A DNA stretch of 64,000 nt. Origin: Prevotellaceae bacterium KH2P17. Its GTDB lineage: Bacteria > Bacteroidota > Bacteroidia > Bacteroidales > Bacteroidaceae. The notes beneath the pieces are model-generated. The model worked only from the letters and a program-made list of their open reading frames with translations, ran no database searches and was not told where the DNA came from. Both the position numbers and the translations under genes were made by a program. Positions 54,053 to 62,012 of this stretch are shown in pieces. Where the stretch lies: NCBI GenBank assembly GCA_900199655.1, contig FZRE01000002.1, positions 232,239 through 296,238 of the forward strand. The letters are read 5' to 3'. The stretch's first letter is position 1, and every line of letters begins with the position of its first letter.

Positions 54053-55097
54053 GGCGATAGCGCATGGCAGCACGGCTTTGGATTATATTTTCAGAGAGGG
54101 AAAGCTCGGTAATCGGCTTGCTTTCCACAATCTTTGCAGCAGAGAACCGAAAGCAATCTATGAGGAAATGAAAGTGGTCAGCGATTATAACAGTCGTTGC
54201 AGAAACAAGTTCCTCCGCATTGAAATCGGTATAGCACCTCAGGATGAGAAGAAACTACCCGTATCTGAACTCATGCGGATAGCCCATCTGTTTGCCAAAC
54301 AAATGGGACTTAACAACCACCAATGGGTAGCAGTAACGCACAAGGACACCGATAACAGGCATATCCATATCATTGCCAATCGTATCAGCCTTTATGGAGA
54401 AGTCTATGATACCACCTTTGTGAGCAATAGGGCAGCGAGAGTGGCGGAGGAAATAAGCAGAGAGGAAAACTTGACTATCGCAAAGGAGGTCAAAACAGAC
54501 AAAAAATACCAAAAGGAAAAATCTAACCCAACGAGAGAGCAAACAAAGAAAGAGGTGCAACAAATCTGTTATGCCCTGCTTGACAAGTACAAAGGAACAG
54601 GCATCACGGGACACTCCATGTTCCTCTATGAGCTGAATAAGAACGGCATCGCCATAGATCGCATGAAGAACAAGCAAGGTAATGTCTATGGCTTAAAGTT
54701 CTCATGCGCAGGGCAATCCTTCAAGGCTTCCGAAATTGGTAGGGAGTTCGGCTACCATTCCTTGCAGAAAAACTTTGAAACAACAAACAAGGAAGAATCA
54801 AGGAAACCACATCTAACAGTACAAGAGCCGACAGAAAGGAAAGAACAACCTGATAAAGGTTACCAACTTGTACCTCCAAGCTGTTCCTCTATCTCACGAG
54901 CCAATGACACACCACAAGTGCAGAACTCCATTGGTGCAGTGGCAGACACCATCGTTGGTGCAGCCGATGAACTGATGGAAGGGTTAGGCGATTTGATTAC
55001 ACCAACCGCACAGGGCAATGACTATGCCGAAGCTGCGTGGCAGCGCAAACTCAGAAACCAAGCGAACAGAAAGAAGAAAAGAGGAAGAGGTATATAA
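54036..55097 (+). CDS. Relaxase/mobilization nuclease
   Basis: This 353-residue MobA/BmgA-type relaxase (Relaxase family PF03432) has motif I-like YIFREGKLGN with candidate Tyr, and the metal-binding His triad in HKDTDNRHIHIIANRI (about residues 107-122). The N-terminal half is catalytic. The C-terminal half is charged and variable, ending in KKKRGRG. It nicks and covalently holds the transferred strand at oriT. The element lacks its own mating-pair genes. Confidence 0.92.
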   Translation: MIGKCKAIAHGSTALDYIFREGKLGNRLAFHNLCSREPKAIYEEMKVVSDYNSRCRNKFLRIEIGIAPQDEKKLPVSELMRIAHLFAKQMGLNNHQWVAVTHKDTDNRHIHIIANRISLYGEVYDTTFVSNRAARVAEEISREENLTIAKEVKTDKKYQKEKSNPTREQTKKEVQQICYALLDKYKGTGITGHSMFLYELNKNGIAIDRMKNKQGNVYGLKFSCAGQSFKASEIGREFGYHSLQKNFETTNKEESRKPHLTVQEPTERKEQPDKGYQLVPPSCSSISRANDTPQVQNSIGAVADTIVGAADELMEGLGDLITPTAQGNDYAEAAWQRKLRNQANRKKKRGRGI

Positions 55098-55158
55098 CCC
55101 ACAGCCAAACAGCCAGTCAAAAGTGCAGAAAGTGCAGAAACAGGAATACTTCATCAAA

Positions 55159-55213
55159 AACGCTTGTTATTCGGTAACAAAGTATTATCTTTGCAAACAG
55201 AATAACAAGCGTT
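55159..55213. repeat. Perfect 14-bp inverted repeat near the element's right end
   Basis: AACGCTTGTTATTC (55159-55172) and its exact complement (55200-55213) flank 27 bases that hold GGTAAC, a CAAAG-N6-CTTTG dyad and an outward -7-like TATCTTTG (55186-55193). The arm shares AACGCTT and ATTCGG with the left-end integrase operator. It could be an arm site, a second promoter or a folded single-strand site. Confidence 0.6.
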
Positions 55214-55331
55214 CTTTGTTAGGTAGAATACAGCGACTTGAAGTAGTTCGCTCGTTTCCAAATCGTTACCTATTTACTTTTACCAACAAGGTAACTTCTT
55301 TATTTTCAATTAGATACATTTTAACAATTAT

Positions 55332-55975
55332 CTTACAGGGTATTCTTTTAGCTGCTGCTGCGGTTTGAAGACAGAGTAACAGAGTAATTTTTTAGCTGTT
55401 GCTGGGGTTTAAAGACAGAGTAAAAATGTAATTTTTCTGCTGCTGGGAGGTTGACTGTTGGGAACGATAGATAAGTAACAATGAGCGGAAAGGCTAACTG
55501 GTATCCTCCCCTTGGAAAGGGGAGGCGGAGGAGGGGATGACCATATAGCAGGCTGTTGATAATCTGCAGGCAGGCTGTTGGTTGTCAGCAGGCAGGCTGT
55601 TGGTAATTTCTTGGTGCAATCATCCCCTCCTAACCTCCCCTTTCCAAGGGGAGGATACAGGTTTGTTTTGTGGGCATTATCAACTGTTTCTTCGTTTTTT
55701 ATCTGCCCATTCCTTACCTCGCACAGCTAAAAGAATAATTTGTTACGCTGTCTTTCACCCGCAGCAGCAAACGTACAGCAAGCCATCAGCAGCAGAAAGA
55801 ATACGCTGTTACTCTGTCTTTTAACCCCAGCAACAGCTAAAAGAATACTCTGTTACTCTGTCTTTCACCCGCAGCAGCAAAGCAGTAGCAAGCAATCAGC
55901 AGCAGAAAAAATACGCTGTTACTCTGTCTTTTAACCCCATCTGCGGCAGAAAAACTATCATGTTACGCTGTATTC
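55332..55975. repeat. Repeat block at the right flank of the element
   Basis: GTAAC-type units at 55332, 55376 and 55420 (44 bp apart), an inverted-arm element (arms near 55502 and 55620), and GTTAC units at 55742, 55808, 55852, 55918 and 55962 (66, 44, 66, 44). There is no gene between the relaxase (55097) and the GH92 gene (56111). Confidence 0.85.
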
Positions 55976-56067
55976 AAACAGTAGCAGCAAGCCGGAAGCA
56001 GGGAAACGGAGGGCCGAAGAGGCTAACAAAGTTATGGCAAATGTACGGTTATATCAGTTATTTTCTA

Positions 56068-56075
56068 TAACTTTG
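56068..56075 (+). promoter_or_regulatory. -7 box of the GH92 gene
   Basis: TAACTTTG, 35 bases before the start. No clear -33. Confidence 0.5.
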
Positions 56076-56110
56076 TAACCGAAACCATTATCACAAAACC
56101 TATCTTTTAT

Positions 56111-58405
56111 ATGCGTTTACTTAAATCTTTATGCTCAACCTTGATGCTGTTCTCGGCCTTGCAGGCCTCTGCAGTGCAGAATCCGGTTGATTACGTGAAC
56201 CCGCTGGTGGGCTCCCATTCTACCTTCGAGCTCTCTACCGGCAACACCTATCCCGCCATCGCCATGCCTTGGGGCATGAACTTTTGGGTTCCCCAGACGG
56301 GCAAGAACGGCGACGGATGGCAGTACACCTACAATGCAAACAAGATAAGGGGCTTTAAGCAGACCCACCAACCAAGCCCCTGGATTAACGACTACGGCAT
56401 GTTCTCGCTGCTGCCCGAGACGGGCAAGCCCGTGTTTGACGAGGAGAAGCGCGCCAGCTGGTTCTCGCACAAGGCCGAGAAGGCAACTCCGTACTACTAC
56501 AGGGCCTATCTGGCCGACTATGATGTGGTGACCGAGCTCACGCCAACGGACCGTGCAGCCATGTTCCGCTTCACCTTTCCGGAGAGCGAACACTCGTATG
56601 TAGTGGTCGACGGCTATGACCACGGCTCGTACATAAAGGTCATCCCGGGCCAAAACAAAATCATCGGCTACTCTACACGCAACCACGGAGGCGTGCCGGA
56701 TAACTTCAGGAACTACTTTGTCATCGAGTTCGACAAGCCTTTCACCTATACCGCATCGGTTAACGGAGGCACCATCAGCGAGGGTACTGCCGAGGTGCAG
56801 TGCGACCATGCGGGTGCCATCATCGGCTTCAGGACGCGCCGCGGCGAGCAGGTTCATGCCCGCGTGGCCTCATCGTTCATATCACCGGAGCAGGCGGAGC
56901 TCAACCTCAAGGAGCTGGGTAACGACAACTTCGACCGCATTTGCGCCAAGGGACGCCAGCGATGGAACGAGACGCTGGGCCGCATAGAGGTGAACGACGA
57001 CAATGTTGACAACCTGCGCACCTTCTACAGCTGCTTTTACCGCTCGGTGCTCTTCCCCCGCAGCTTCTACGAGATAAGCTCCGACGGCACTCCCAGGCAC
57101 TACAGCCCCTACAATGGCAAGGTTCTGCCGGGCTACATGTTCACCGACACGGGTTTCTGGGACACCTTCCGATGCCTCTTCCCGTTCGTTAACCTCGTTT
57201 ATCCCGACATGGCCAAGAAGATGCAAGACGGCCTGGCAAACGATTACCGCGAAAGTGGATTCCTGCCGGAGTGGGCAAGTCCGGGCCACAGAGACTGCAT
57301 GGTGGGCAACAACTCGGCATCGGTAGTGGCCTCGGCCTACCTGAGCGGCGTTCGTTCCGACGACATCGAGACCCTCTGGCAGGCCGTGGTTCACGGCGCA
57401 AACGCCAGCCATCCCACCGTTGGTTCTACCGGCCGAAAGGGCTACGAGTACTACAACAAGCTGGGATACGTGCCCTACGACGTGAAGATAAACGAGAACG
57501 TGGCCCGCACACTGGAGTATGCGTACGACGACTGGTGCATCTACAAGCTCGGCAAGGCACTGGGCAAGAAGGACAAGGACATACGCATCTTCGCCCGCCG
57601 CGCCATGAACTACAAGAACGTTTTTGACCAGGAGACCCGCCTCATGCGTGGAAGAAACCGGGACGGGAGCTTCCAGAGCCCCTTTAATCCATTGAAGTGG
57701 GGCGACGCCTTCACCGAAGGAAACAGCTGGCACTATAGCTGGAGCGTTTTTCATGACCCGCAGGGACTCATCAACCTCATGGGAGGAAGGGGCGTGTTCA
57801 ACCAGATGCTCGACTCGGTGTTCAGCGTTCCGCCCGTTTTTGACGCCAGTTACTACGGCCAGGTGATACATGAGATACGCGAAATGCAAATCATGAACAT
57901 GGGCAACTACGCCCACGGAAACCAGCCGATACAGCACATGATTTACTTGTATGGCTACAGCGGACAGCCCTGGAAGACGCAGTACTGGATCAGAGAGGTA
58001 ATGGACAAGCTCTACAACGCCAACTTCGACGGCTACTGTGGCGATGAGGACAACGGCCAGACATCGGCCTGGTACGTCTTCTCGGCACTGGGTTTCTACC
58101 CCGTATGCCCCGGTTCGGGCCAGTATGTGCTCGGTACGCCGTACTTCAAGAACGTTGTGCTGCACCTTGAGAACGGCAAGACGCTGACCATCAACGCCGA
58201 GAACAACAGCCCGCAGAACCGTTACATCGGCCAGATGACCGTGAACGGGCAGCCTTACGGCAAGAACTATCTCGACCACAAGACCCTCCTGCAGGGCGGC
58301 GTCATCAACTACAGCATGTCCGCCACACCCAACAAGAGCCGCGGAACGGCAGAAGCCGACTTCCCCTACTCGTTCAGCAACGAGGCAGGCAGCAAGCTCA
58401 GGTAG
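56111..58405 (+). CDS. GH92 family alpha-mannosidase
   Basis: The 764-residue exported enzyme has a signal peptide (MRLLKSLCSTLMLFSALQASA). GH92 stretches in order are VDYVNPLVGSHSTFELSTGN, PWGMNFWVPQTGKNGDGWQY, FTDTGFWDTFRCLFPF, WASPGHRDCMVGNNSASVVA, EGNSWHYSWSVFHDPQGLIN and YCGDEDNGQTSAWYVFSALG with the catalytic acidic residues. Length is standard. Such enzymes remove mannose from N-glycans or mannans in the periplasm or at the surface using calcium. It is followed by a glycosidase-like gene, but no SusCD pair is adjacent, so it may serve a distant locus. Confidence 0.94.
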   Translation: MRLLKSLCSTLMLFSALQASAVQNPVDYVNPLVGSHSTFELSTGNTYPAIAMPWGMNFWVPQTGKNGDGWQYTYNANKIRGFKQTHQPSPWINDYGMFSLLPETGKPVFDEEKRASWFSHKAEKATPYYYRAYLADYDVVTELTPTDRAAMFRFTFPESEHSYVVVDGYDHGSYIKVIPGQNKIIGYSTRNHGGVPDNFRNYFVIEFDKPFTYTASVNGGTISEGTAEVQCDHAGAIIGFRTRRGEQVHARVASSFISPEQAELNLKELGNDNFDRICAKGRQRWNETLGRIEVNDDNVDNLRTFYSCFYRSVLFPRSFYEISSDGTPRHYSPYNGKVLPGYMFTDTGFWDTFRCLFPFVNLVYPDMAKKMQDGLANDYRESGFLPEWASPGHRDCMVGNNSASVVASAYLSGVRSDDIETLWQAVVHGANASHPTVGSTGRKGYEYYNKLGYVPYDVKINENVARTLEYAYDDWCIYKLGKALGKKDKDIRIFARRAMNYKNVFDQETRLMRGRNRDGSFQSPFNPLKWGDAFTEGNSWHYSWSVFHDPQGLINLMGGRGVFNQMLDSVFSVPPVFDASYYGQVIHEIREMQIMNMGNYAHGNQPIQHMIYLYGYSGQPWKTQYWIREVMDKLYNANFDGYCGDEDNGQTSAWYVFSALGFYPVCPGSGQYVLGTPYFKNVVLHLENGKTLTINAENNSPQNRYIGQMTVNGQPYGKNYLDHKTLLQGGVINYSMSATPNKSRGTAEADFPYSFSNEAGSKLR

Positions 58406-58423
58406 CCCGGCTCCTGCCTTACA

Positions 58424-58471
58424 AGCAAAGGAAGCAGGAGAACGCAGCCGCCTTCTCCTGCTTCCTTTGCT
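58424..58471 (+). terminator. Perfect 19-bp hairpin between GH92 and the next gene
   Basis: AGCAAAGGAAGCAGGAGAA (58424-58442) and its exact complement (58453-58471) with a 10-base loop, followed by CCTTTC. It could end the GH92 message or partly attenuate the downstream gene, which starts 28 bases later. Confidence 0.7.
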
Positions 58472-58499
58472 CCTTTCTAACCACCTAAATCTCAATTCC

Positions 58500-60671
58500 A
58501 TGCCTTCAACTTTCCTCAAAATCAGCTGCTTCCTGCTCACTCTCTCGCTGCCCTCGATGGCCCAGAGCGAGAAAACAACCTTCCAGACGGGTGCCCACTG
58601 GAAGCCCGCCACCGACATACGGGCCGACGTGGTGATGGTTTACGGCACCACCGACCACCCTGGCCAGACCTTTGAACAGCGCCTGCAGTCGTGGCGCAAC
58701 CACGGTTACCGCACGCACTTCATGACGGGCATAGCCTGGGGAGAGTACCAGGACTACTTTACCGGACGGTGGGACGGCCGCCTGCACCTGGACGAAGGCC
58801 AGAAAGAAGCTGGCGGCGACACCATCTGGCACGGCCGGATGGTGCCCTACATCGTTCCGACCAAGAACTATCTCGACTACTTCAAGCAGCGCCACATCAA
58901 GCGGGTGATAGACGCGGGGGTGGACGCCATCTTCCTCGAAGAGCCCGAGTTCTGGGCCCGGGCGGGCTACAGCGAGGCTTTCAAGCGCGAGTGGAACGAC
59001 TTCTACGGATTTCCCTGGCGGCCCCAGCACGCCTCGGCAGAGAACACGTACCTCTCCAACAAGCTCAAGTACCACCTCTACTACCGCGCCCTGAACGAGG
59101 CTTTTACCTACGCCAAGCAGTACGGCAGCTCGAAGGGAATGCACGTGCGCTGCTACGTTCCCACCCACTCGCTGCTCAACTATGCCCAATGGCAGATTGT
59201 AAGTCCGGAGGCCTCGCTGGCCTCACTCAACTGTGTAGACGGCTACATAGCCCAGGTTTGGACCGGCACATCGCGCGAGCCGAACTACTACAACGGCACG
59301 GCAAGCGAACGGGTGTTCGAGACCGCCTTCCTCGAATACGGCTGCATGGAGTCCATGACGAGGCCAACGGGGCGCAAGGTGTTCTTCCTCACCGACCCCA
59401 TAGAGGACCGCGCACGCGACTGGCAGGACTACCGGCAGAACTACCAGGCCACCTTCACGGCCCAGCTGCTTTATCCGCAGACGGCCAACTACGAGGTTAT
59501 GCCCTGGCCCGACCGCATTTACGAGGGCATGTACCGCGTCTCGGCCCGGAGCGAAGAGCGCGCTCACATACCCCGCTTCTACTCCACGCAGATGCAGGTC
59601 ATGATAAACACGCTCAACGACATGCCGCTTTCACAGAACCGGGTGAGCGGAAGTCAGGGCGTGGCCGTGCTGATGGCCAACTCTCTCATGTTCCAACGGT
59701 CGCCCCGACCCGTAGAGGGATACGACGACCCGCAGCTCTCCAACTTCTACGGCGAGGCCCTGCCGCTGCTCAAGCGGGGCGTGCCGGTGAGCGTGGTGCA
59801 CATGGAGAACACTGGCCGGGCCGACACCTGGCAGGGCGTAAAGGTGCTGCTCATGTCGTACGCCAACATGAAACCCCTCACGTCCGATGCCCACCGCCAC
59901 ATTGCCGAGTGGGTTAGCAGGGGCGGAGTGCTGGTTTACAGCGGGCGCGATGACGACCCTTACCAGCGCGTGAGCGAATGGTGGAACCAGGGTGCAAACC
60001 ACTTCAAGGCCCCGGCCGACCATCTCTTCGCCCTCATGAACATACCCGCAGCGGCGCCCGAGGGTGCCTACGCCTACGGCCGGGGCAAGGTGTACGTGCT
60101 GCGTAGCGACCCAAAGGAGTACGTGCTGCAGGCCGGCGGCGACAAGAAACTGGTGGAAACGGTTGCCCGCGCCTACGAGACAGACGCCCGTGCCGACCGC
60201 CTCAGCTTCAAAAACTCGTTCTACCTGGAGCGCGGCTGCTACACACTGGCCAGCGTGCTCACCGAGAGCGAGGCCGGAACAGAGCCGCTCAGGCTCAAGG
60301 GAACTTACATCGACCTCTTCGACAGTCGGCTGCCGGTGCTCCGCGAGAAGGTGGTAGAGCCCGGCAGGCAGGCCTTCCTCTACGACGTGAGCCGCGTGGC
60401 AGAGAAGCAGAAGCCACAGGTGCTGGCCGCTGCCAGCCGTCAGTACGGCGAGCGCCGCACAGCACGCAGCTACCGTTTCACGGCCCGCAGTCCGCAAAAC
60501 ACTACCAACGCCATGCGCATACTGCTGCCCGCACGGCCCCGTAACATATCAGTGAGCACAGCCGGCGGCAGCCGCTGGCAGTTCCGGCAGAACTGGGATG
60601 CCCGTTCGCACACCCTCTTCCTCGGCTTCGAGAACCGTCCCGGAGGCGTTGATGTGCAGCTTTCATGGTAG
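58500..60671 (+). CDS. Exported TIM-barrel glycosidase candidate (GH42/GH164-like layout)
   Basis: The ATG at 58500 opens a signal peptide (PSTFLKISCFLLTLSLPSMAQ). Residues about 35-370 look like a TIM barrel with candidate catalytic acids E147/E148 in AIFLEEPEFWARAG and E284 in CMESMTRPTGRKVFFLTDP. Residues about 385-560 (GVAVLMANSLMFQR, GVPVSVVHMENTGR, KVLLMSYANMKPL, GGVLVYSGRDDDPYQRV) resemble the amidotransferase-like trimerisation domain of GH42-type beta-glycosidases. The terminal part is beta sandwich. The 137-residue gap between E147 and E284 is, from memory, like that of the GH164 beta-mannosidase. With GH92 upstream a mannose substrate is plausible, but the family is not proven. Confidence 0.6.
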   Translation: MPSTFLKISCFLLTLSLPSMAQSEKTTFQTGAHWKPATDIRADVVMVYGTTDHPGQTFEQRLQSWRNHGYRTHFMTGIAWGEYQDYFTGRWDGRLHLDEGQKEAGGDTIWHGRMVPYIVPTKNYLDYFKQRHIKRVIDAGVDAIFLEEPEFWARAGYSEAFKREWNDFYGFPWRPQHASAENTYLSNKLKYHLYYRALNEAFTYAKQYGSSKGMHVRCYVPTHSLLNYAQWQIVSPEASLASLNCVDGYIAQVWTGTSREPNYYNGTASERVFETAFLEYGCMESMTRPTGRKVFFLTDPIEDRARDWQDYRQNYQATFTAQLLYPQTANYEVMPWPDRIYEGMYRVSARSEERAHIPRFYSTQMQVMINTLNDMPLSQNRVSGSQGVAVLMANSLMFQRSPRPVEGYDDPQLSNFYGEALPLLKRGVPVSVVHMENTGRADTWQGVKVLLMSYANMKPLTSDAHRHIAEWVSRGGVLVYSGRDDDPYQRVSEWWNQGANHFKAPADHLFALMNIPAAAPEGAYAYGRGKVYVLRSDPKEYVLQAGGDKKLVETVARAYETDARADRLSFKNSFYLERGCYTLASVLTESEAGTEPLRLKGTYIDLFDSRLPVLREKVVEPGRQAFLYDVSRVAEKQKPQVLAAASRQYGERRTARSYRFTARSPQNTTNAMRILLPARPRNISVSTAGGSRWQFRQNWDARSHTLFLGFENRPGGVDVQLSW

Positions 60672-60732
60672 CAGTTGGCTCCTCCGGGCCGTACTGCAAG
60701 CCACCATTAAGGGTACAAAAACAATGATATGG

Positions 60733-60802
60733 GAACTTTCGACAAGTGTCGCACGATCGTGCGACACTTGTCACACTCATGTGCGACAGGTGTCGAAAGT
60801 TC
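60733..60802. repeat. 70-bp palindromic intergenic element, copy 4
   Basis: Same 70-bp boundaries. Here the first two dyads form a perfect 32-bp palindrome (60741-60772, centre GATC). A third dyad, GACAGGTGTC, ends the unit. Confidence 0.9.
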
Positions 60803-60903
60803 CTGAACACTATCTTCAACACCCTCAACTCTCACATCCCATCACGCAGAGAATCATCTCATCACCGCCCGGAACCCAACACCTAAACCCCATTACCCAC
60901 TCA

Positions 60904-60937
60904 TTTATCAATATTGACTTTTCGTTTACCAATATTG
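60904..60937. promoter_or_regulatory. Two-turn direct-repeat operator upstream of the ThiD-AraC gene
   Basis: TTTANCAATATTG occurs at 60904-60916 and 60925-60937, exactly 21 bp apart, the classical AraC-family half-site spacing. The adjoining TTGGAAC (60935-60941)/GTTCCAA (60953-60959) is a further inverted repeat. Confidence 0.7.
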
Positions 60938-60969
60938 GAACAAACGTACGCCGTTCCAAAAGTTTTTCT

Positions 60970-60977
60970 TTAATTTG
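60970..60977 (+). promoter_or_regulatory. Weak -7 box of the ThiD-AraC/pdxST operon
   Basis: TTAATTTG differs from TAnnTTTG at one base, and no -33 is seen. That fits a promoter needing an activator bound at the repeats 33-66 bases upstream. Confidence 0.5.
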
Positions 60978-60986
60978 CAAACTGTT

Positions 60987-61994
60987 ATGAGTGAGCAACG
61001 CAGCAACACAGTGTTGTCCGTCACGGGATCGGACAGTATCGGCGAATCTGGTGCACAGGCAGACATCCGAATCATTGCTTCCATCGGCGGGCAGCCGCTT
61101 TCAGCCATCACATCGGTCACGATGCAGAACACAGTAGGCATCCAGCAGTTCTACGACTTGCCGGCTACCATCGTGTCGGGGCAGATGGAAGCCGTGCTTA
61201 ACGATGTGCAGCCCGACGTGGTAAAGATAGGCATGGTGAGGCGAATCGACGTGGTTGAAGCCATTTGCCGGTCGCTCGAGCGCTACCGTCCGCGATGGGT
61301 GGTGTTCCATCCCGTCATCTTCTCCTCCCGTGGAGAACAACTTATGGACGAGCAGGTAGCCCAAACGGTGCGCCGGCAGCTCCTTCCGCTCTGCACGCTC
61401 ATTGTACTCAAGCGCACGGATGCTCACTACCTGCTGGGCTGCCAGCCCGATAACGACCCACACCTGCTGTTTCTCGACAACGCCTACCCTGCCCACCACG
61501 GGCTGGGTAACGGCTTCTCGTCGGCCATAGCGGCCTATCTGAGCCTGGGATACACCATGAGCCAGGCCGTGAGTGAGGCTCGCACGTACGTTGCACAGCA
61601 CCTGCGCCCGGCCCGCAGGCTGAAAGGCCGCAGCCACGAGCTGTACGGCGAGTTCATGGAACAGATGGAGGCACACTTCCGAAGCCGCAGTGACGTGCAG
61701 TTCTATGCCGACTCACTCAACGTGAGCAGCCGCTATCTGGGCCAGGTAACACGGCGAGTAAGCGGCCGGTCGCCCAAGAGCATCATAGACAGCAGGCTGA
61801 CCGAAGAAATCAAGAACAGGCTGCTCACCACGCCCCACACGGTTCAGGAGACGGCTTTCGCACTCGGTTTCTCGTCTCAGGCACAGCTTTCGCGCTTCTT
61901 CCGCAAGATGACCGGGCTCTCGCCGAGCCAATTTAAGAAGGCCGGAGAAGGCACCGGCGGCAGCGTACAACAGCAGATAAGAATAAGAAAATAA
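60987..61994 (+). CDS. Degenerate ThiD-like kinase fused to AraC DNA-binding domain
   Basis: This 335-residue protein starts at the ATG at 60987; an in-frame TTG at 60975 overlaps the -7 box. Residues about 8-205 match hydroxymethylpyrimidine/pyridoxine kinases: VTGSDSIGESGAQADIRIIA, ITSVTMQNTVGIQQFYDLP and HPVIFSSRGEQLM. However, about 50 residues of the usual middle are missing. The anion-hole loop, normally GTGC or GTGD, is G172-L-G-N175-G-F, without the catalytic Cys/Asp. Residues about 235-320 are an AraC double helix-turn-helix (QFYADSLNVSSRYLGQVTRR, TVQETAFALGFSSQAQLSRF). It therefore looks like a ligand-sensing regulator, not a kinase. pdxS follows 18 bases later, and an AraC-type operator lies upstream. 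Regulation of vitamin B6 synthesis is inferred. Confidence 0.85.
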   Translation: MSEQRSNTVLSVTGSDSIGESGAQADIRIIASIGGQPLSAITSVTMQNTVGIQQFYDLPATIVSGQMEAVLNDVQPDVVKIGMVRRIDVVEAICRSLERYRPRWVVFHPVIFSSRGEQLMDEQVAQTVRRQLLPLCTLIVLKRTDAHYLLGCQPDNDPHLLFLDNAYPAHHGLGNGFSSAIAAYLSLGYTMSQAVSEARTYVAQHLRPARRLKGRSHELYGEFMEQMEAHFRSRSDVQFYADSLNVSSRYLGQVTRRVSGRSPKSIIDSRLTEEIKNRLLTTPHTVQETAFALGFSSQAQLSRFFRKMTGLSPSQFKKAGEGTGGSVQQQIRIRK

Positions 61995-62012
61995 ACCATC
62001 AGAGATAAGAAA

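Larger units (their letters stand above)
42449..55340 (+). mobile_element. Integrated mobilizable element (about 12.9 kb)
   Basis: It carries two tyrosine recombinases at the left end, two excisionase-like HTH genes, a VapE-like and a primase-like replication gene, DUF3408, an accessory mobilization protein and a relaxase, plus a cupin/MBL/radical SAM/AraC cargo. Codons are visibly more A/T-rich than in the flanks. It interrupts a 44-bp repeat unit: GAGTA-CAAGGGTAAC on the left, CTTACAGGGTATTC on the right, against an expected uninterrupted AGAGTAACAGAGTATTC. No conjugation (tra) genes are present, so it would need a helper. Both ends hold GGTAAC sites (42455, 42590, 42601, 42620, 42641; 55173, 55265, 55290), possible integrase arm sites. 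Confidence 0.88.

Noticed and set aside
42400..55400. Insertion of the element into a tRNA gene.
   Set aside because: Neither junction shows a tRNA-like end. Both flanks are the 44-bp intergenic repeat.
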